Source: Hymenopus coronatus
Lineage: Eukaryota; Arthropoda; Insecta; Mantodea; Hymenopodidae
Direction: 5' to 3'
DNA length: 64,000 nt
Assembly (NCBI GenBank): GCA_030762935.1
Contig: CM060892.1
Coordinates: 85,566,827-85,630,826 of the forward strand
The translations under genes and the position numbers were made by a program. Below the pieces are notes generated by a model that saw nothing but the letters and a program-made list of their open reading frames with translations, did not search any database and was not told where the DNA came from. This document shows positions 23,170 to 35,634 of this stretch, one piece after another (within the stretch, counting starts at the first letter, position 1; each line of letters starts with the position of its first letter).

Positions 23170-24878
23170 TCTAGCACGTATGTATAGCATACATAATAGG
23201 TAGAAAAGGTATTGCATTTCACCCGAAATTGGTACTAAGATTCAGCAAAATACACGTTTTGAGGTCCCTGTATAAAACCAACACGTTTTAGAATGTGTAT
23301 GAGAGAGAGAACACAACTCAAAAATGAAAAGTTAGTAAAATGCCAAACTTAGTATTTAAGTTTAGTATCTCCCAAGGATGCAATACAAAGATTTTTAGGA
23401 AAATTTCCCCATCCCAAACTACCTTTTAAATGAAAAAGTTTTGATTTTCCCAAAAATGGCTAGCGATTTTGATTAAAATAAATTACCTGCTGCATATTAA
23501 AGATATGTACGAGGCAAATAAATGTATATTTTGAATTTTCTGGGAATAGCCTTTGAAGACCTTTTTATTTTGGATCACTTTTGCATATCTGTTAAACCAT
23601 AAGAGATAGACAAAAACTTACTCTACAAAAAGTGTAGATCTCGTTAAAACACACAAATTACAAGGGCCGGATAAAAAGTAATGAGAATTTTTTTTTCCCC
23701 CTCTCTGAAATGACTTGAGATATTTATAGTTACACACCTTCAGTATAATCACCCCTGTAATTTATTACCTTTTGCCAAATGTTTGGAAAGTGTTATATAC
23801 TATCTGCACGTCTATTTCTATTGATCGTCTGTTTTGACCACCCTATAGCATGAATAATTTCATCTCTGGTGTTGTACCGGATCCCTCGCAGTGGCTCTTT
23901 CACTTTTGCGAGAATTATAATTACAGGTACTCATGTCAGGGAGTACAGTGGGTGCTCCAGAATCTCCCATTGCCAGCAGCGCAAGAGGTCCTGGACAGCA
24001 GCAGTGGTGTGGCATCTAGCATTGTCATGCAGAAAGATTGGGTGCTGTTCCATGAAAGTCATTGCTATTGCTTGGGTACTGGACAAAGATGGTGTTGCAG
24101 GAACGTTCAGTAGTAGGCAGTGTCTCAATGAATGGAGGCTTTCCGTTCTCCTTGTCCAAAGAAAGTGCATGCTACACAAAGGGCTGTGAAAGTGATGTTC
24201 ATTGTGGCATATAACGATGGGGTAATACTGCATCACCAAGGGTGACAATAGTCCCTGTAATTACAATCTCTTTGCCAAAATGAAAGAACCACTGTTGAGG
24301 GATTCAGTACTACATCAGATGACATTATCCATGCTATAGGGCGGTCAATACAAGACATCAACAGATATAGATGTACAGATGGTATATGATGCCTTCTGAA
24401 TATTTGGCAAAAGGTCATAAATAATGGGGGCGATTATATTGAAGGTGTGTAACTATAAGTACCTCTGTCAATAAAGTCATTTCAGAGAAAAAAATAGTTC
24501 TGGTTACTTTTTATCCAGCTCTTGTATGTCATATGCAATTTTTTGTGGAGTTAACACGTCTGAAATATTCTTTGTTATTGGTTTCAGTTTTAAAATGCTT
24601 AAAAATTTTCTCATACAGGAATTTTTCAATTCCTGGCCATGTAAAGAAATAAATTTCGCTCACATAGCAATCAACGTTTAAAGCATTTGATTTTTGATTT
24701 AGCCTAGTGATTCTCTTATTTCCCTTCTTATAAGGAAGCAATTAATAAGACTATTTCTGTTATATTCCATTTATCTTGATTAGAACGAAATGGAGAGAAG
24801 GATCAGCTTTTTGTAAGAATAATGTGTTTCAGAATAGCTAGAGAAAGTCATGTGAAAGGAACATATCAGAGATTTTTA
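23170..24878 (-). repeat. IRE family copy split by a mariner
   Basis: In reverse orientation the family landmarks run from the palindrome-like gtatgtatagcatacataataggtag and tgcatttcacccgaaattgg, through ccatcccaaactaccttt and cataagagatagacaaaaactta, to acacacaaatta at 23660. They resume at tatgtcatatgcaat (24525) and end with gagaaagtcatgtgaaaggaacatatcagagattttta at 24878, the outer terminus. Without the mariner it would be about 845 bp. Confidence 0.75.
23661..24524 (-). mobile_element. Mariner/Tc1-like element (W), internally degraded
   Basis: Terminal repeats are CAAGGGCCGGATAAAAAGTA (left) and, inverted, TACTTTTTATCCAGCTCTTG (right), with a TA target duplication at 23659-23660 and 24525-24526. 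At 864 bp it is shorter than a full element. The minus strand keeps transposase pieces: PIFLHDNARCHTTAAVQDLL, then EILEHPLYS and, out of frame, a CDYNLFAKVKEPLRG-like stretch. The N-terminal DNA-binding part is not recognisable. Inactive. Confidence 0.85.
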
Positions 24879-25089
24879 TGTAGTTATCTTTATGTGTCAG
24901 TTTACTATGGTTTCCAAATTTTACATTTTCCCTATTTCATACAATCTTTAAATGTAGGAATGGTAATTTAAAGATTGTATCGGACAGGAAAACTTAAAAT
25001 TTTGAATTTGTAGAAAACCATCACACATATATAGTTACATAAAACAGAATGGTGGTGTAGATTCTGTGCAGAGAATTTATTTTAATATG

Positions 25090-25250
25090 CTGTTTATTTC
25101 CCTAATACTTACAAGAAAACAAGTAATAAGACCATTTATGCTAATTTTTTTCTAGATTAGCATGAAGTAAATAGAAAACTAAGTTTTTTAACAATAATTT
25201 GATATAGAGAAGGAGAGAAAGTCATGAGTGGAACACACCAGATTTTTAAG
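25090..25250 (-). repeat. IRE family fragment (outer terminus)
   Basis: It ends in gagagaaagtcatgagtggaacacaccagatttttaag, the family's outer terminal repeat, preceded by ctagattagcatgaagtaaatagaaaa, which matches the subterminal region of other copies. Confidence 0.6.
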
Positions 25251-26135
25251 CCTAGGTATGTTGTTTCCTACCCCTATGTTACCACTGGTAGCAGCCCTCA
25301 AAAGTCAGTTTTGAACATCTCTATTCTCACATTGCCACGATCAGACGTGCCAGAACAACTGTATGCACTTTTACCACTGGTACAGGACACCACAGCTCCC
25401 ATAAAAAAGTACAAAGCTTCAGGCATATCCCATTTTTCATTTAAAAATAAAAGAGAAAATCATGAAAAGGAGTAAGAAGCACCTTCCAATCAATCACTCA
25501 GAACAATCACCAAATGCCCCAACCATCTTTTCAATAAAACCAACTAGTACCACAATACCATTACCACCCTTAAAAGTCTCCATTACCAAATTCACCAAAA
25601 CTGTATCACCCCTATGATAACCCACTTCTCATATCCATACAAGAAAACATAAAGAGCCACTTATAATAATCACATTTAGCCCTAGGTCAGCATCTTAGGC
25701 ACACTCCTATTGGTTAAGTGTTATTTTATTTAGAGCTATTTTTTCTGAATTTCAGTATTTAAGGATTCACTGCAATGATTAGGATGTTGTATATACCTAA
25801 TTCAGCATGTTAAATGCATTTATATACACACTCCAGGAGTTGTTCAGCTTTTGAAGTTACAATGCATAAGAAATCCCAAAAAGGCCTTTCATGAAAGTTC
25901 GGGAATTGAACTGGTGTTCTTTTCATAAAGGTTTTGGTGTTCTTTTCATAAAGGTTTTTTATGGTTTAATATCCCAATAATTGCACTTCATGTGTAAAAT
26001 TGATTTAAGTTATATAACCTTAGTTTCAAAATTATAAAGTTATTCATCGAGTCGAACCAAGACCCTAATGATATCTATTTTATGTGCATTAAAATCAAGG
26101 ATGGGGGAGGGGCAACCATTTCCATTTCATTCGAC
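25251..26135. other. Intergenic, no recognised element
   Basis: It contains a C/A-rich stretch (25260-25650) and a short local duplication of ggtgttcttttcataaaggttt (about 25914-25956). No gene recognised. Confidence 0.4.
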
Positions 26136-26139
26136 CTTG

Positions 26140-28534
26140 TGGAACTCCTGCTGTTACAGGTTGAATGGTAGATTTGTAATTATTATTTGCACCTGAAGCT
26201 GTCTCTGTGATAGTTATGCTGATAAGGTAATCTGGAAGTCCAATTTGATGTACTTTAACCAGTAAACCTTTGTGCCATATGGTGTCAAAAGCTTGATCTA
26301 TATCAGGGAAAATGGCAGTAGTGTATTGCTTCTTCTCAAAACCTCTTGTGATATTTTCAATAATTCTTAGTAACTGACAGGTTGTTGAATGCTGAGGGTG
26401 AAAGCTGATTTAAAATGATGGTATAATATTGTTGCTGTAAACAAATGCTGCTAGTCGAGAGTGGATTACTTTTTCAAATAATTTTGTTAGTGTTAGTAGT
26501 AGACTGATTGGGCAATAACTCGCTGATAGATGCTTAGGCTTTTGTGGTTTGTGAAAAATAATCATTTCTGCAATATTCCATTATTGAAGGAAATAGCCTA
26601 TTCTTAATGAGGAGTTGTTAAGTAAGCGAGAGCTTTGTATGTAAGTTTCTTCAAAACTAAGTTTTTTTTTGGTAGTGTTTAACGCCCGCTTTAACTACTA
26701 ATGGCACCGCAGGCGGTGACACTGATGATACATGAACGATGATGGAGCACCGGTGGAATGCGATGGCGGGGGAAACCGGAGTACCCGGAGAAAACCCGCC
26801 CCAGCGCCGTTTTGTCCACCACAAATCTCACATGCGGTCGCTTGGGATCGAACCCCGACCGTCTAGGTGAGAGTCGAGTGGTCTAACCACTCGGCTACGG
26901 CGCGGCCCTTCAAAACTAAGTTTGGTATGAGATCATGTCCAGGGGGTTTTTTTAATAAGAAGATTCCTGATGAAATAGGATAACTCCTTTGGAGTTGTGT
27001 GCAATATTCTAGTTGGTGCTTTCAGCTTTTGTGTAACTTTGTAAAGTTCATGTTCAATGTTGGAGATTGTTGGAGTTTTTTTTTATTTTTATTATTATTA
27101 TTGGTTAGTATTAAATACATTTTCATAGTAAGAGGCAAAGGCGTTGTATTTAGTCTCAAGAGTATATAATTATTTTGCCATCAATACGAAGTGAAGGTAC
27201 TGATGTTGGTTCTCATAATATTCTTTTTGTTTCATACCAAAGTGAGCTATTGCTAGTAGCTAAAGAAGATAAATTTGTGTGATAAGAATTAAGGCGATGT
27301 TGTTCTAGTCCTCCTCTGACTGTATGCATGAGGCGATTCAATATTTGCATTACCATAGCTGTCTTTCCTGCTGCCACTATCTTCAAATGCAGTGTTGTGC
27401 ATAGGAGGGTAGAGGCCAGGTCTCAATCAGTGTTGATTCTATGACACAAGAACAAATGGTGTCTCAGAAGTACTGAATTGCACTATCAATATCTGATGGG
27501 CAAGATAGGCTGAATTTAATACTGTGTCCAATTTAGACTGAAACTGATTCCAATTGACATAGCCATTTATCAGGTGTGGTGGTTGTGTTGTTAAGTATGG
27601 GTATGCCTGAAATGCATTTAGGACTGAGCAATGGTCTAAATCAAGAGCAGTTAAAGCAGTAATATACATTGGGGGATCCACATTTTTACATAATCCTATG
27701 TCCAGTATATCAGGAGATGAAGCTGCAGAGTAAGGATAGAATATCGGTTCAGGTGCTACTAAAATATTCAAACCATTACTCTTAATTTACTCATAGGGAC
27801 GGGGATGTTTGTTTACAGTTTAGATCTACCAGAAGAAATGTTGAATCAATGTTTGAAAAAAATCATTTTGAGGTAGGTGATAAAGTAAATAAGTTGGAGG
27901 TTTATAGGCACAAATTAAGATGTAATTCTTATCATCACAGCATTTGACATCAATGCCAGCAGCTTCTAATGCTGTTATACTGGGAATAAGTATTTTGTGG
28001 TGTAAAATATTGCGTGTAATTATAATGGCTACTCCTGAAGCAGTGAAGATGACTCTTGTCGTGTCAATAAGTTTTATATCCAGGAAGAGAGGTTTCATTC
28101 TGCAGCAAATGTGTTGCAGTGACACACTATATCAATGTTATGCAGTTATAGAAAGGCAATAAGGGATGCTCTTTTGAGATGAAGGCCTAGCATTCAAATT
28201 CAATAAGGTTAATTGATTGATAGAAGCATGATTAAGAGCTGTCATTTTGAAATGTTGAAGAGAGATAAAAAATGCTTGAATTTCTGGCAAATGGGAATTA
28301 TAATTGAGATACTAATAGGCAAAAATGTTTGTAATAAACTGGCAAAAAAGAGCTGGATGAAAATGATTGAGCTGATTGTTGGTTTTGCTTGAAGTTGTTC
28401 ACAGCATTGACACAACTGCATTGCTGTGAATGTGGTTGCTCTCCAGTCAAACAAGTTAATTTCAGCCTGGTTCTGTGGTGAAACTGAGTTTTGAGAAAGC
28501 AGAGGAAACTCCAAGGGATTGGGGGAAGAGTTCT
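26140..28534 (-). mobile_element. Decayed jockey-like LINE (EN and RT remnants)
   Basis: The endonuclease domain is readable at 27439-28125 on the minus strand: TRVIFTASGVAIIITRN, DVKCCDDKNYILICAYKPP, SPDILDIGLCKNVDPP, LDLDHCSVL. The RT follows at 26140-27000, with a fragment reading FDTIWHKGLLVKVHQIGLP and a TAGVPQG-like end near 26145. An upstream segment (28242-28514) may be the end of ORF1 or the linker. Stops and frameshifts are many, so the element is dead. A SINE is inserted at 26662. Confidence 0.75.
26662..26907 (-). repeat. SINE-I copy with 13-bp target duplication
   Basis: On the minus strand it starts ggccgcgccgtagccgagtggttagaccactcg (A box region) and has a clear B box (ggggttcgatccc). 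It ends in aaacactacc followed by A residues. A conserved body block reads gggttttctccgggtactcc. The duplication cttcaaaactaag flanks it at 26649-26661 and 26908-26920. A second copy lies at 43007-43219 on the plus strand. Confidence 0.9.
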
Positions 28535-28806
28535 TGTTGAAATGACCTTTGTGGTGTAATGATTACCATGCTAACTTCATATACCCAAGGTCATGGGTTC
28601 AAACCTGGCAGAGTACGATGGATTTTTTTGGGTGTAAAAATCCTTATCATGACTTCCTTTGGAAGGGAAGTAAAGCTGTTGCTCCCAAATCACAGATTTA
28701 TGGTACATAAAAGAACTTCAAGCCTGATAAAGAGGCCTCTAAGCAAAATTGAGCGCTCTTATGCCCAGTATAGAATAGGACACTGAGAACCACAACCGTT
28801 ATAGAG
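28535..28806 (+). repeat. SINE-II copy
   Basis: Head: tttgtggtgtaatgattaccatgctaac and B box ggtcatgggttcaaacctgg. Body: ggaagggaagtaaagctgttg, ggtacataaaagaacttcaagcctgataaagaggcctctaagcaaaatt, atgcccagtatagaataggac. This is the clearest copy of the family in the window. Confidence 0.75.
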
Positions 28807-29319
28807 CATCATAAATAAATTCCATTTCCAACTATGTATCTTTGTTTTGTACTTCTTATTGAAGAATGACACTATTTACAAGCAGTGTCTCCATCTGTAG
28901 GCAATTCTTACAGTTGAATTCCTTCACAATTGAAATAATGGTGAATTTCTAGGAATCCCTGTAATAGCCATATTGCCTCTTACAAAAACACTAATACATT
29001 TACATTTGCATGTCTATGATATCGTTAAACTTTTTAATGCTCACAGCCCCAGTTGCTATCAGAACCTTATTGTACCCTATCTTTACTCTGTGACTGTGTG
29101 ACTTATCAGCTATACCCCATGTGCATATGACCTAATACTGTGTTATGGAAAAGGTGCGAAAACTGCCAGCCCTGGTTCTGACATAACTACATACAGAAAA
29201 CATTCATGGCATGCTAAAACTTGGCTGTGAAATAAATAATCTATTTTTTGTAAAAAATTAAACATGTGTTTTAAAATACAAAATATATCTATAGAAATTG
29301 ATAAAAGTTAACTTTGATT
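28807..29319. other. Intergenic, no recognised element
   Basis: No gene or repeat recognised. Confidence 0.4.
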
Positions 29320-30171
29320 ATTACTTTCTCTATGCATACTATGTACATAGTGTATAGAGAAAGTATTGTGTTGCACCCAAAAATGTGATACTGAGATTTC
29401 ACCAGAAATATATGTTTGGAGGTCCCCTGAATAAAAAAATCTTTTAAAAAAAGGTCCATGTAGGTATGTGTTTGTGGGCAGCATAGTCCAAAAACAACTT
29501 GGTATTTAAGTTGACTATCTTTCAAGGATGCAACACAATGATTTTCAACCACCCCCAACTACCCTTTACATGGAACATTTTTCAAAAATTTTTATTTTCT
29601 CAAAAATGGCTCTAACAATTTTGATTAAAATATCTTATGTTTAAGGTATTTTTATGCCAACGAAATGTATATCTTGAATTTTCTGGAAATAGCCTCTGAA
29701 GACCTCTTTATTCTGGATGACTTTTGTATAACTGGCAAACCATAAGAGATATACAAAAACTTACCACACAAAAAAGTAGATCTCATTAAAAAACACAATT
29801 TATGCCATATACATTTTTTTAGTAGTTAACCGTTTTCGAGAAATTCCAGATTATTGGTTTCAATTTTAAATCACTTAAACTTTTTTCAAATGGGAAGAAA
29901 TCTTTCTCCTCGTTTCTCATTCGTTTAGTCCTGGCAAGCAGAGATTCAAATTTCAATTGTTTCACATAGCGACCAGCTTTTAACGCATGAGACTCGCTTT
30001 AGCTTATGTTTTTCTTATTTCCCTTCTACTTACAAGGAAGCTAGAACAAAGACTAATTATTCTGCTGTTTGTCTTGATTAGCATGATGAAGATAAAAGAA
30101 TAGTGTTTTGAATTAAAGGTTTGTTTGCCAAAAGATAGAGGACTCATGTGAAGGAACACATTAGATTTTTT
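29320..30171 (-). repeat. IRE family copy, near complete
   Basis: It starts with the palindrome ttactttctctatgcatactatgtacatagtgtatagagaaagta (about 29321-29365). It continues ttgcacccaaaaatgtgat, ccacccccaactaccctttaca, cataagagatatacaaaaactta and acacaatttatgccatatacat. It ends gactcatgtgaaggaacacattagatttttt. The acacaatttatgccat block is the unoccupied counterpart of the mariner W insertion site. Confidence 0.78.
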
Positions 30172-30295
30172 CTCTTCTACTTACAAGGAACCAAATAATA
30201 AGGCAATTTCTGCTAATGTTTATCTTGATTAGCATGATGTAGATAGAAGAATACACTTTTAACAATAATTTGTTACAGAGATGTAAAGAAGCTCA
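30172..30295 (-). repeat. Partial IRE duplication next to the previous copy
   Basis: It repeats the subterminal block tctacttacaaggaa...taataaggcaatttctgctaatgtttatcttgattagcatgatgtagatagaagaata that also lies at about 30026-30095. This is a small local duplication. Confidence 0.55.
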
Positions 30296-31534
30296 GGTTA
30301 TTTTTATTTTTCGTACCCTTTATCTTCTCTAAATGCATTAAACTGTGACATACTTCAGAGGGAATTTCTAAACAGAGCTAAATAAAATAATATCTGAGAA
30401 ATTCAACACAGCACATCTACTGTAAAATATTTCATGAAAAAGGGAAATATCAATACACTATAGATATGATTCCTCTTTTAATTGAATCAGATATTTCAGA
30501 GAGGGAGTAAGTCAGGAAATGAAATAATTAATAAAAACGTCAACAGAACTCTTTTTGTAGTATGTTTATAAATAGGGAACTATTATGAAACATGTTAGAT
30601 ATCCAATGGAAAACTGGCAGGTTTTAACTTGAAATAGTCTTGTTGAGTTCTGCAGCCCCTATAACACATGAAGGGACATCTGCAGACATCAAATATGAGG
30701 CAGTTCAGCTATCTGGTATAGGTCTTTTTAAATGTTTATCAAAGATAAATTTTCAAATGACGATTTAGTTATATTAATACTATTTTTAAATCAGTTTTCT
30801 AAATTTATCTGTCTCTGGCTTTTGCCATATATATGCAATTCCCAATTGTTGCCAGAACTTTGCCAGAAACTCTGAGGATTTCAATTCATTCTTTTGTCCA
30901 AAAATATGCTCGGATGCTTATCTTGTTCCCGCAGCTTGAGCATTGTTCCATTGAGAATAGGAACTGTAAAATACAGCTTTTTCTACTATGTAAATGGCAT
31001 GATGACCATCTTTTTAGGGTTTACAGATAACTCTTCCATTTTGCACCAGTCATTAACAAGATTGAGATCATTCTGCAAGTTCCAAAGTATGGGCTCATTT
31101 TTCCCTCTTTATCACAATTACAAGGATATCTGCTTATCCTTGAGCTTCAGAGCCACAAGCTTGAAATTTAAGGGAGCTGAGTGCTAAAGGTATTTGCATA
31201 GTGCTTTGTATGACCTATGATGGAACCTAGGTTAGCTCCAAGCCACATGAATACTGCAAAGAGCTTAGTACACATAAACAAATGTATAATTGTATGATGT
31301 TACAAATGAAGTCCTTGACTGCTAAATTGATGGTGGGATGTAGAAGAAAACACTGCTATTATCTTAATTTCATGAGAGTATTTTATTTTTCAAGAATTAC
31401 CTTTTCATCCTATGCTTAGTAAGATTATTATTCTACAACCAGCACTCATTTGGTTAGTTACACTGCAAATGCCTCTAATAAGGACCAATGACTCCTGATG
31501 TATATTTAAGCATTTAGCTATACCTCGTTGATCT
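30296..31534. other. Intergenic, no recognised element
   Basis: Two overlapping ORFs of 65 and 97 codons (30833-31187) show no similarity I recognise and no splice or start context, so they are not called genes. Confidence 0.4.
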
Positions 31535-31765
31535 GGGTGGGTCAGTTGATTAGGTACTGGTCTTCTGATCCCAAGGTTGCAGGTTCAAATCCAACCCAAA
31601 CCCCATGGTTTAAGTGTACTTAAAAAGGGACAGTACCATGTCAGTAGATTTAATGAATGTAAAATAACTTGTGGGACGAAATTCCGGCACACCAGTGGTG
31701 CTGATATGATCCCAGAAATTGACATCATTAACAAATAACATAATCTAATTTTTGGCATTCCTGGT
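31535..31765 (+). repeat. SINE-IV copy
   Basis: Head: gggtgggtcagttgattaggtactgg, with B box ggttgcaggttcaaatcc. The body shares with 32996-33185 the blocks tggtttaagtgtacttaaaaagggacag, catgtcagtagatttaatgaatgt and aacaaataacataatct. Confidence 0.7.
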
Positions 31766-32715
31766 TTTTGTAAAACATACTGCAAAAATCACAGGTTTTT
31801 TGGTGATTTGAACTTAGCAATATTATGCTTGTATTTATTGCTCAAAACTACATAGTTTTGTGTTGTGCCATTATCTTTTTATTATTTGCTACAGAATAAC
31901 AAACTATCATACCTTCATTTTACCAAAGGCCACAACATATATGTGACAATGACCACTGCACAGAAGCAGCACATGACATGTCAAGAGTCAGACTATCAGC
32001 TGTGAGTTGTCTCGTCATTGCTTTATCTTTGTGTTGTGGAGTATTTCATGTGTGTATTGTGCAATTTCCTTAGGAATGTTATTCTCTTATTAGTCCATGG
32101 AAATGGCTGCCAGCAAATTCACACTTAAACAACATATTTTTATGTACAATATATGTAGGAAAACTATCTTGTAAACCAGTATGAGGCAATTTCAGCAACA
32201 ATTTCCTGGTTATCCAGTTCTGTGTAGTGACACTGAAATGTTTGGTCAATAAATATAGAATGGGATTGCTAACTGCTAAACTCTTGAAGCAAAAACGACA
32301 TGTTCTTATGGAAAAAAAGTTAGACAAAATGTATGTTGCATCTGAATGTGCGCCCAAGATGTCTTTCAGCTATGTTGCACAGAAAATATGTTTCATAAAC
32401 ATCTATTCAGATAGTTACTTAACTTTTAAAACTAAAACTCTACTGTGCAACTATAGTGCAGAAATTATGAACTGTAAATGGTAATTTCATCTTAGAATGT
32501 CAAGAATGTCTTTGTGCAGATGGACACCACTTTCAACAAGTTATAAGAATACCTTCTTACATATACCTGAATCTGAACCTAAGTTTATCACTAACACTTG
32601 TAAGTGGGTAATGAAAGAACGCAAAACACCTTAGTGTAGTTGTTTGTGTGAGGTGCACGTATTCGCGCGATCCGCGGCCTTGGTATAAAACGAAGGAATT
32701 GATTACATATTTCCG
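31766..32715. other. Intergenic, no recognised element
   Basis: Nothing supported. The local base composition becomes GC-richer from about 32650. Confidence 0.4.
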
Positions 32716-32717
32716 TC

Positions 32718-32784
32718 GCGGTAGTGTGCGGATAGCAAATCTACCTTACATTCAAGAGTTCGCAGGTTCGAACGCGGCTTTTTT
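32718..32784 (+). repeat. tRNA-like sequence, probably a SINE head or tRNA relic
   Basis: The stretch gcggtagtgtgcggatagca, then gttcgcaggttcgaacgcggc, has A-box-like and B-box-like segments at tRNA spacing and ends in a T run. The acceptor stem does not close well, so it is not called a functional tRNA. Confidence 0.4.
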
Positions 32785-32995
32785 GCCCCCTCCCCCTCCC
32801 TTGGGAAGACGAATATCGAGTAACAGTAACCCCGTAGACCCCGCGATCATTCAAGCATCATTTCCGCAATCCCATTCATCGTCCGATATGACCAGGACAT
32901 TTAGCTGCAGAAAAAAAAATGGTGATTATATTGCTTCCGATAAGCAGCTAGAAAAATTGCATTCGGTTCTACATAATAAGCTATTTGTATTTAGG

Positions 32996-33185
32996 TCGGT
33001 CTGGGTGCCTCAGTTGGTTCCCAAGGTCGCGGGTCCAAACTAGACCCTCACCGATGGTTTGTAAGTCATCTTAAAAGCGATAGCCACATGGCAGTAGATT
33101 TAATGCATGTTAAAGAACTCATGAGACACACCGATATTATAATCCTAGCAATCAGCGTCGTTATTTCGTTAACAAATAATAATTC
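32996..33185 (+). repeat. SINE-IV copy upstream of MAD2L2
   Basis: Head: gtcggtctgggtgcctcagttgg, with B box ggtcgcgggtccaaac. Body: cgatggtttgtaagtcatcttaaaagcgatagc, ggcagtagatttaatgcatgttaaagaactc, ending aacaaataataattct. It lies about 250 bp before the MAD2L2 start codon. Confidence 0.7.
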
Positions 33186-33441
33186 TCTATTAAGCTTGGT
33201 GCGTTGATGAACTCATTTGGTTTTTGCGGTTGGTATCACTGTTATTTCGCTGCTTTATGTTCCAGTTCCTATCATTGTCAAATTCAAATGTTGCTGATAA
33301 GATGAATGTATGAAGTGTACTAAAAATGAGTGTATAAAAGTGTTTATATAGATAAAGTGTTTATAGATAAATTCACAGGTCTGTTGAACAGGCAGGAATT
33401 TATAATTTCATACTGTTTGCTATAATTAATCGTTTCGGAGA

Positions 33442-33463
33442 ATGGCAGAAGATGATACTTCGG
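33442..33463 (+). CDS. MAD2L2: MAD2L2/REV7 exon 1 (coding part)
   Basis: ATG GCA GAA GAT GAT ACT TCG G, followed by a GTACGG donor. It gives MAEDDTS plus one base (phase 1), exactly what exon 2 needs to make an Ala codon. The joined N-terminus is six residues shorter than in the human protein up to the conserved EFLEV block. No in-frame ATG closer to exon 2 fits as well. An alternative upstream start cannot be excluded. Confidence 0.7.
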
Positions 33464-33566
33464 GTACGGCATTTTCACTTTTTTACCTAACCTCTATAAC
33501 ACCCTAATTGTGTATTAGGTAATATTTGGTCATCCATACAGTATAATATACACAATTGCACGCTTA

Positions 33567-33737
33567 CTAACGATACATTTACTTATTGTTTCGGGGTTTC
33601 ACTCCCATTGATGACGGCAATATTATTCTTGATACATATGGAATCCGGTACAAAGACGCCGGCACCTTTCCTACACCCTTACCGATGCACAACGTAATTA
33701 TTCATTACGGAGTGTTTAAAAGCCACGATATTATGTA
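33567..33737 (+). other. Possible unassigned exon or 5' variant in MAD2L2 intron 1
   Basis: An open frame without stops reads ...LFRGFTPIDDGNIILDTYG, then IRYKDAGTFPTPLPMHNV, and runs to SHDI. It is followed by a perfect donor context, ATATTAT|GTAAGTATT (donor GT at 33734-33735). It is GC-richer than its flanks. I find no good acceptor directly upstream and do not recognise the peptide. It could be an unrelated exon, a repeat fragment or chance. Confidence 0.25.
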
Positions 33738-35634
33738 AGTATTTTGTGAGTAAAATATTTGTTCCAGGGTATATAATTATACATTATGTGTATTAGTATA
33801 CCTAATCCACTGCAGAGCGTCTAGAAGTTATAATATAATACGTTTTGTAATGCATTCATTTTAAAGATGCAAGGAAAGTATAGTGTTGTATATGAAAGGA
33901 AGCAAATTACGTGCTTCATTAAACCTAAAGAACCGAAATAGACCTGAAAAATTATTAAAGCGTTTAGTAACACATTATGGTGTATAAAAATATGTAGATA
34001 GATTTAAAGGTAGTTTTAATACTGTTGCTAATTTAAACTAGGTATCCTGAAATTATAAGGATTACATTAAACACAAGATGTTTCCCAAAGAACTCGCATT
34101 ACCCACCCACCCTTTTTGCTGACCTCACTTATATAGGGCAAACTAGCACCATATTGAAGTGCAAGCTAGTTAGAAATCGCAAATGAAAGTGTTGCAAAAT
34201 GCTGCTGTTCATTAGGGATTGCCGTTTACTGATTCCTTGGATCATGGGTGCTAATAATCATTGTAGTTGAGCGCCGTAAAGCCCTACTGCTACTATCTTC
34301 GGCTATGCTTTGCAGTTTAGGGTTTACCAATGTTGTTAACACAAGTACAGCAGAATTAATGTTCCTATGAAGCCTTGATGTGTGCAGTATATCAGGAATA
34401 GTAAATAATGTAATAAATAATTAAAACATGCCCTGTAGAAGCATGTCTGTACCCAGAAAAAAAATTAGGGGTTTCCATAATTAGATCTAAAGTTAACAGT
34501 GCCCTACACAATACCTATACTCTTTCTGGCATAAGAAACAGACTTTAGGTAAACAAAGGCAACGAAGCTTTGGAACAGTTCTGAAGTGAATTCCATGAAG
34601 TGGTTCATTCATACTGTTGCCATACTGTACATTTATTTGGTTAAATTTTTAAAAATTATAAATAAAAAATACAACTTTGATGCTCAAGGGCAAATTTTGT
34701 CCTGGGTTGGAATAAAGCAGCCACAATAACATGCTACAGTGAATGCTCTCAATGGTCCCTGGCAGCATCACTCAACCTAAAAGTAGAAAATAGCTTTTGT
34801 GATTACTTTTAAAATTTACAAATCTATTTGATTAATGCCTTTGTTACAATATTCTACATTCCCACTGTTATTTGGAAATAAAACAAATCAGTTTTTTGAA
34901 ATTGAGCATCATTGTTCTTTGATTGCAAATGGATGCATGTATGGTGTTGCGCAGAGTTATATTAAGTGTATACCATAAAGCAGATTTAATATAGCAGTAG
35001 GCTTATTGTTATCTAATGAAAAATTCCCAAATTAGTTTAATATGAATTTAAATAAATAAAAATCACAGGGGTTTTGGAGGTGGTATTTAAATCCTCAAAA
35101 TCTTCCCTCTAAATACGCCCCCGTGTAGAAGTTAATATATTTGTTTATATTCTCCATATTTTTACATTAAAGTACTACTTCAAATGTATACCTGTGTTTT
35201 GATATAGCAATTCCGAGCAATTCTTATCAATGGGAATTTATGCCTGTTTAGGGCACTTTTGGGGTCAAGGTCAAAATTTGAACCCTAGGTAAAGTGGGAC
35301 TAAAACAATATCTTAACAGTGATTATATAATATGTTAATGACTATGAGAACCTTTTGTGATTTTATTAATCAACTTAGTGAGAACATGCACATTATTATA
35401 TTTTCTCTGTGCATGTGAAATTACTGTAATTTTATATACAGCTGCAGTTCCTACTGCTTTGGGAAGGTATAACATCCTTTTCTGCATGATTCTTATAAGC
35501 TAACCAGTCATGGTAGTAAGAGAGGAGTTGTTCTCTTGTGTTGCTGCTCAGCTCTTGTACCATAAACATTTTGCAATAAAATACGCTTTTACATGAATAA
35601 TGAGTTTTATACATATATTTTTGTTTCTTTACAG
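33738..35634. other. MAD2L2 intron 1, remaining part
   Basis: AT-rich intron ending in the acceptor tttctttacag at 35624-35634. No element recognised. Confidence 0.5.

Noticed and set aside
30833..31187. Two overlapping ORFs of 65 and 97 codons in intergenic sequence
   Set aside because: No recognised similarity, start context, splice sites or repeat relation.
32718..32784. Functional tRNA gene
   Set aside because: A- and B-box-like segments are present, but the acceptor stem does not pair properly; similar heads belong to SINEs in this window.
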